A DNA stretch of 5,792 nt from Planctomycetota bacterium. Its GTDB lineage: Bacteria; Planctomycetota; Planctomycetia; Pirellulales; Pirellulaceae. Made by a program: the position numbers and the translations under genes. Below, piece after piece: positions 5,666-5,792 of this stretch (position 1 is the first letter of the stretch; the number at the start of each line of letters is the position of its first letter). The notes beneath the pieces were generated by a model. It made no database searches. It saw only the letters and a list, made by a program, of their open reading frames with translations, and was not told the origin of the DNA. The stretch covers positions 1 through 5,792 of the forward strand of contig JAHWKS010000421.1 in the NCBI GenBank assembly GCA_019347795.1, written 5' to 3'.

Positions 5666-5792
5666 TGGGGGGGGGGCCCGGGGCGAGGGGGGGGGGCGCG
5701 GTGGCTCCCCCCCCCCCCCCACCCCACCAGCGGGGCCGCGCCGCGCACCCCCACCCCGCAGCCGCCCGCCGCACGCGCGCGCCCCGCGGGTG
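5666..5792. other. Low-complexity G/C homopolymer tail, probably a sequencing or assembly artefact
   Basis: Two runs of 10 G (5667-5676 and 5687-5696) and a run of 14 C (5707-5720) lie in a stretch almost devoid of A and T that continues to the contig end. The base composition changes abruptly from that of the gene to the left, and the translation becomes Gly/Pro/Arg repeats in every frame. G runs facing C runs are what reads with failed signal produce when assembled from both directions. No gene, promoter or start site should be called here. Confidence 0.75.

Noticed and set aside
5666..5774. N-terminal extension of the partial gene to a start at 5774, and the G/C runs as a possible G-quadruplex or origin element
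   Set aside because: The sequence is homopolymeric, sits at the contig end and translates to Gly/Pro/Arg repeats in all frames. An artefact is the simpler reading.

Overview
The window is a GC-rich bacterial contig fragment. Five exported-protein genes lie head to tail on the minus strand and fill nearly all of it, so transcription runs from the right edge to the left. No rRNA, tRNA, CRISPR array, insertion sequence or plus-strand gene can be supported. The organism cannot be fixed from sequence alone. The combination of large secreted or lipid-anchored proteins of unknown function and high GC with strong AGGAG-type ribosome sites is compatible with an environmental planctomycete (Pirellulales-like), but that is a weak inference.

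Layout in transcription order (right to left). (1) 5415 to about 5665 is the C-terminal part of a small exported protein or lipoprotein. Its start is lost in a corrupted contig end at about 5666-5792, made of long G and C homopolymers. (2) 4045-5376 encodes a secreted protein of 443 residues with a WGDPH motif resembling the self-cleaving DUF1521/MIIA and VWD domains, followed by a helical, probably coiled-coil, C-terminus. (3) 2866-3972 encodes an exported protein of 368 residues that I do not recognise. (4) 1201-2856 encodes a secreted HExxH zinc-metallopeptidase-like protein of 551 residues. (5) 151-1173 encodes a lipoprotein of 340 residues that I do not recognise. Gaps between genes are 38, 72, 9 and 27 nt, each with a good ribosome binding site, so this looks like one operon. 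The 72-nt gap holds a GC-rich hairpin followed by TTTT that could act as a partial terminator or attenuator.

The leftmost 150 bases hold no intact gene. A frame at the very left edge reads like a signal peptide interrupted by TGA and lacking a normal start codon. It may be a broken gene, or sequencing error at a contig end.

Functional reading (inference): the cassette makes a set of envelope or extracellular proteins, among them one likely protease and one protein that may cut itself at an Asp-Pro bond. They may work as one processing or surface-assembly unit. The substrate and the biological role cannot be read from the sequence.
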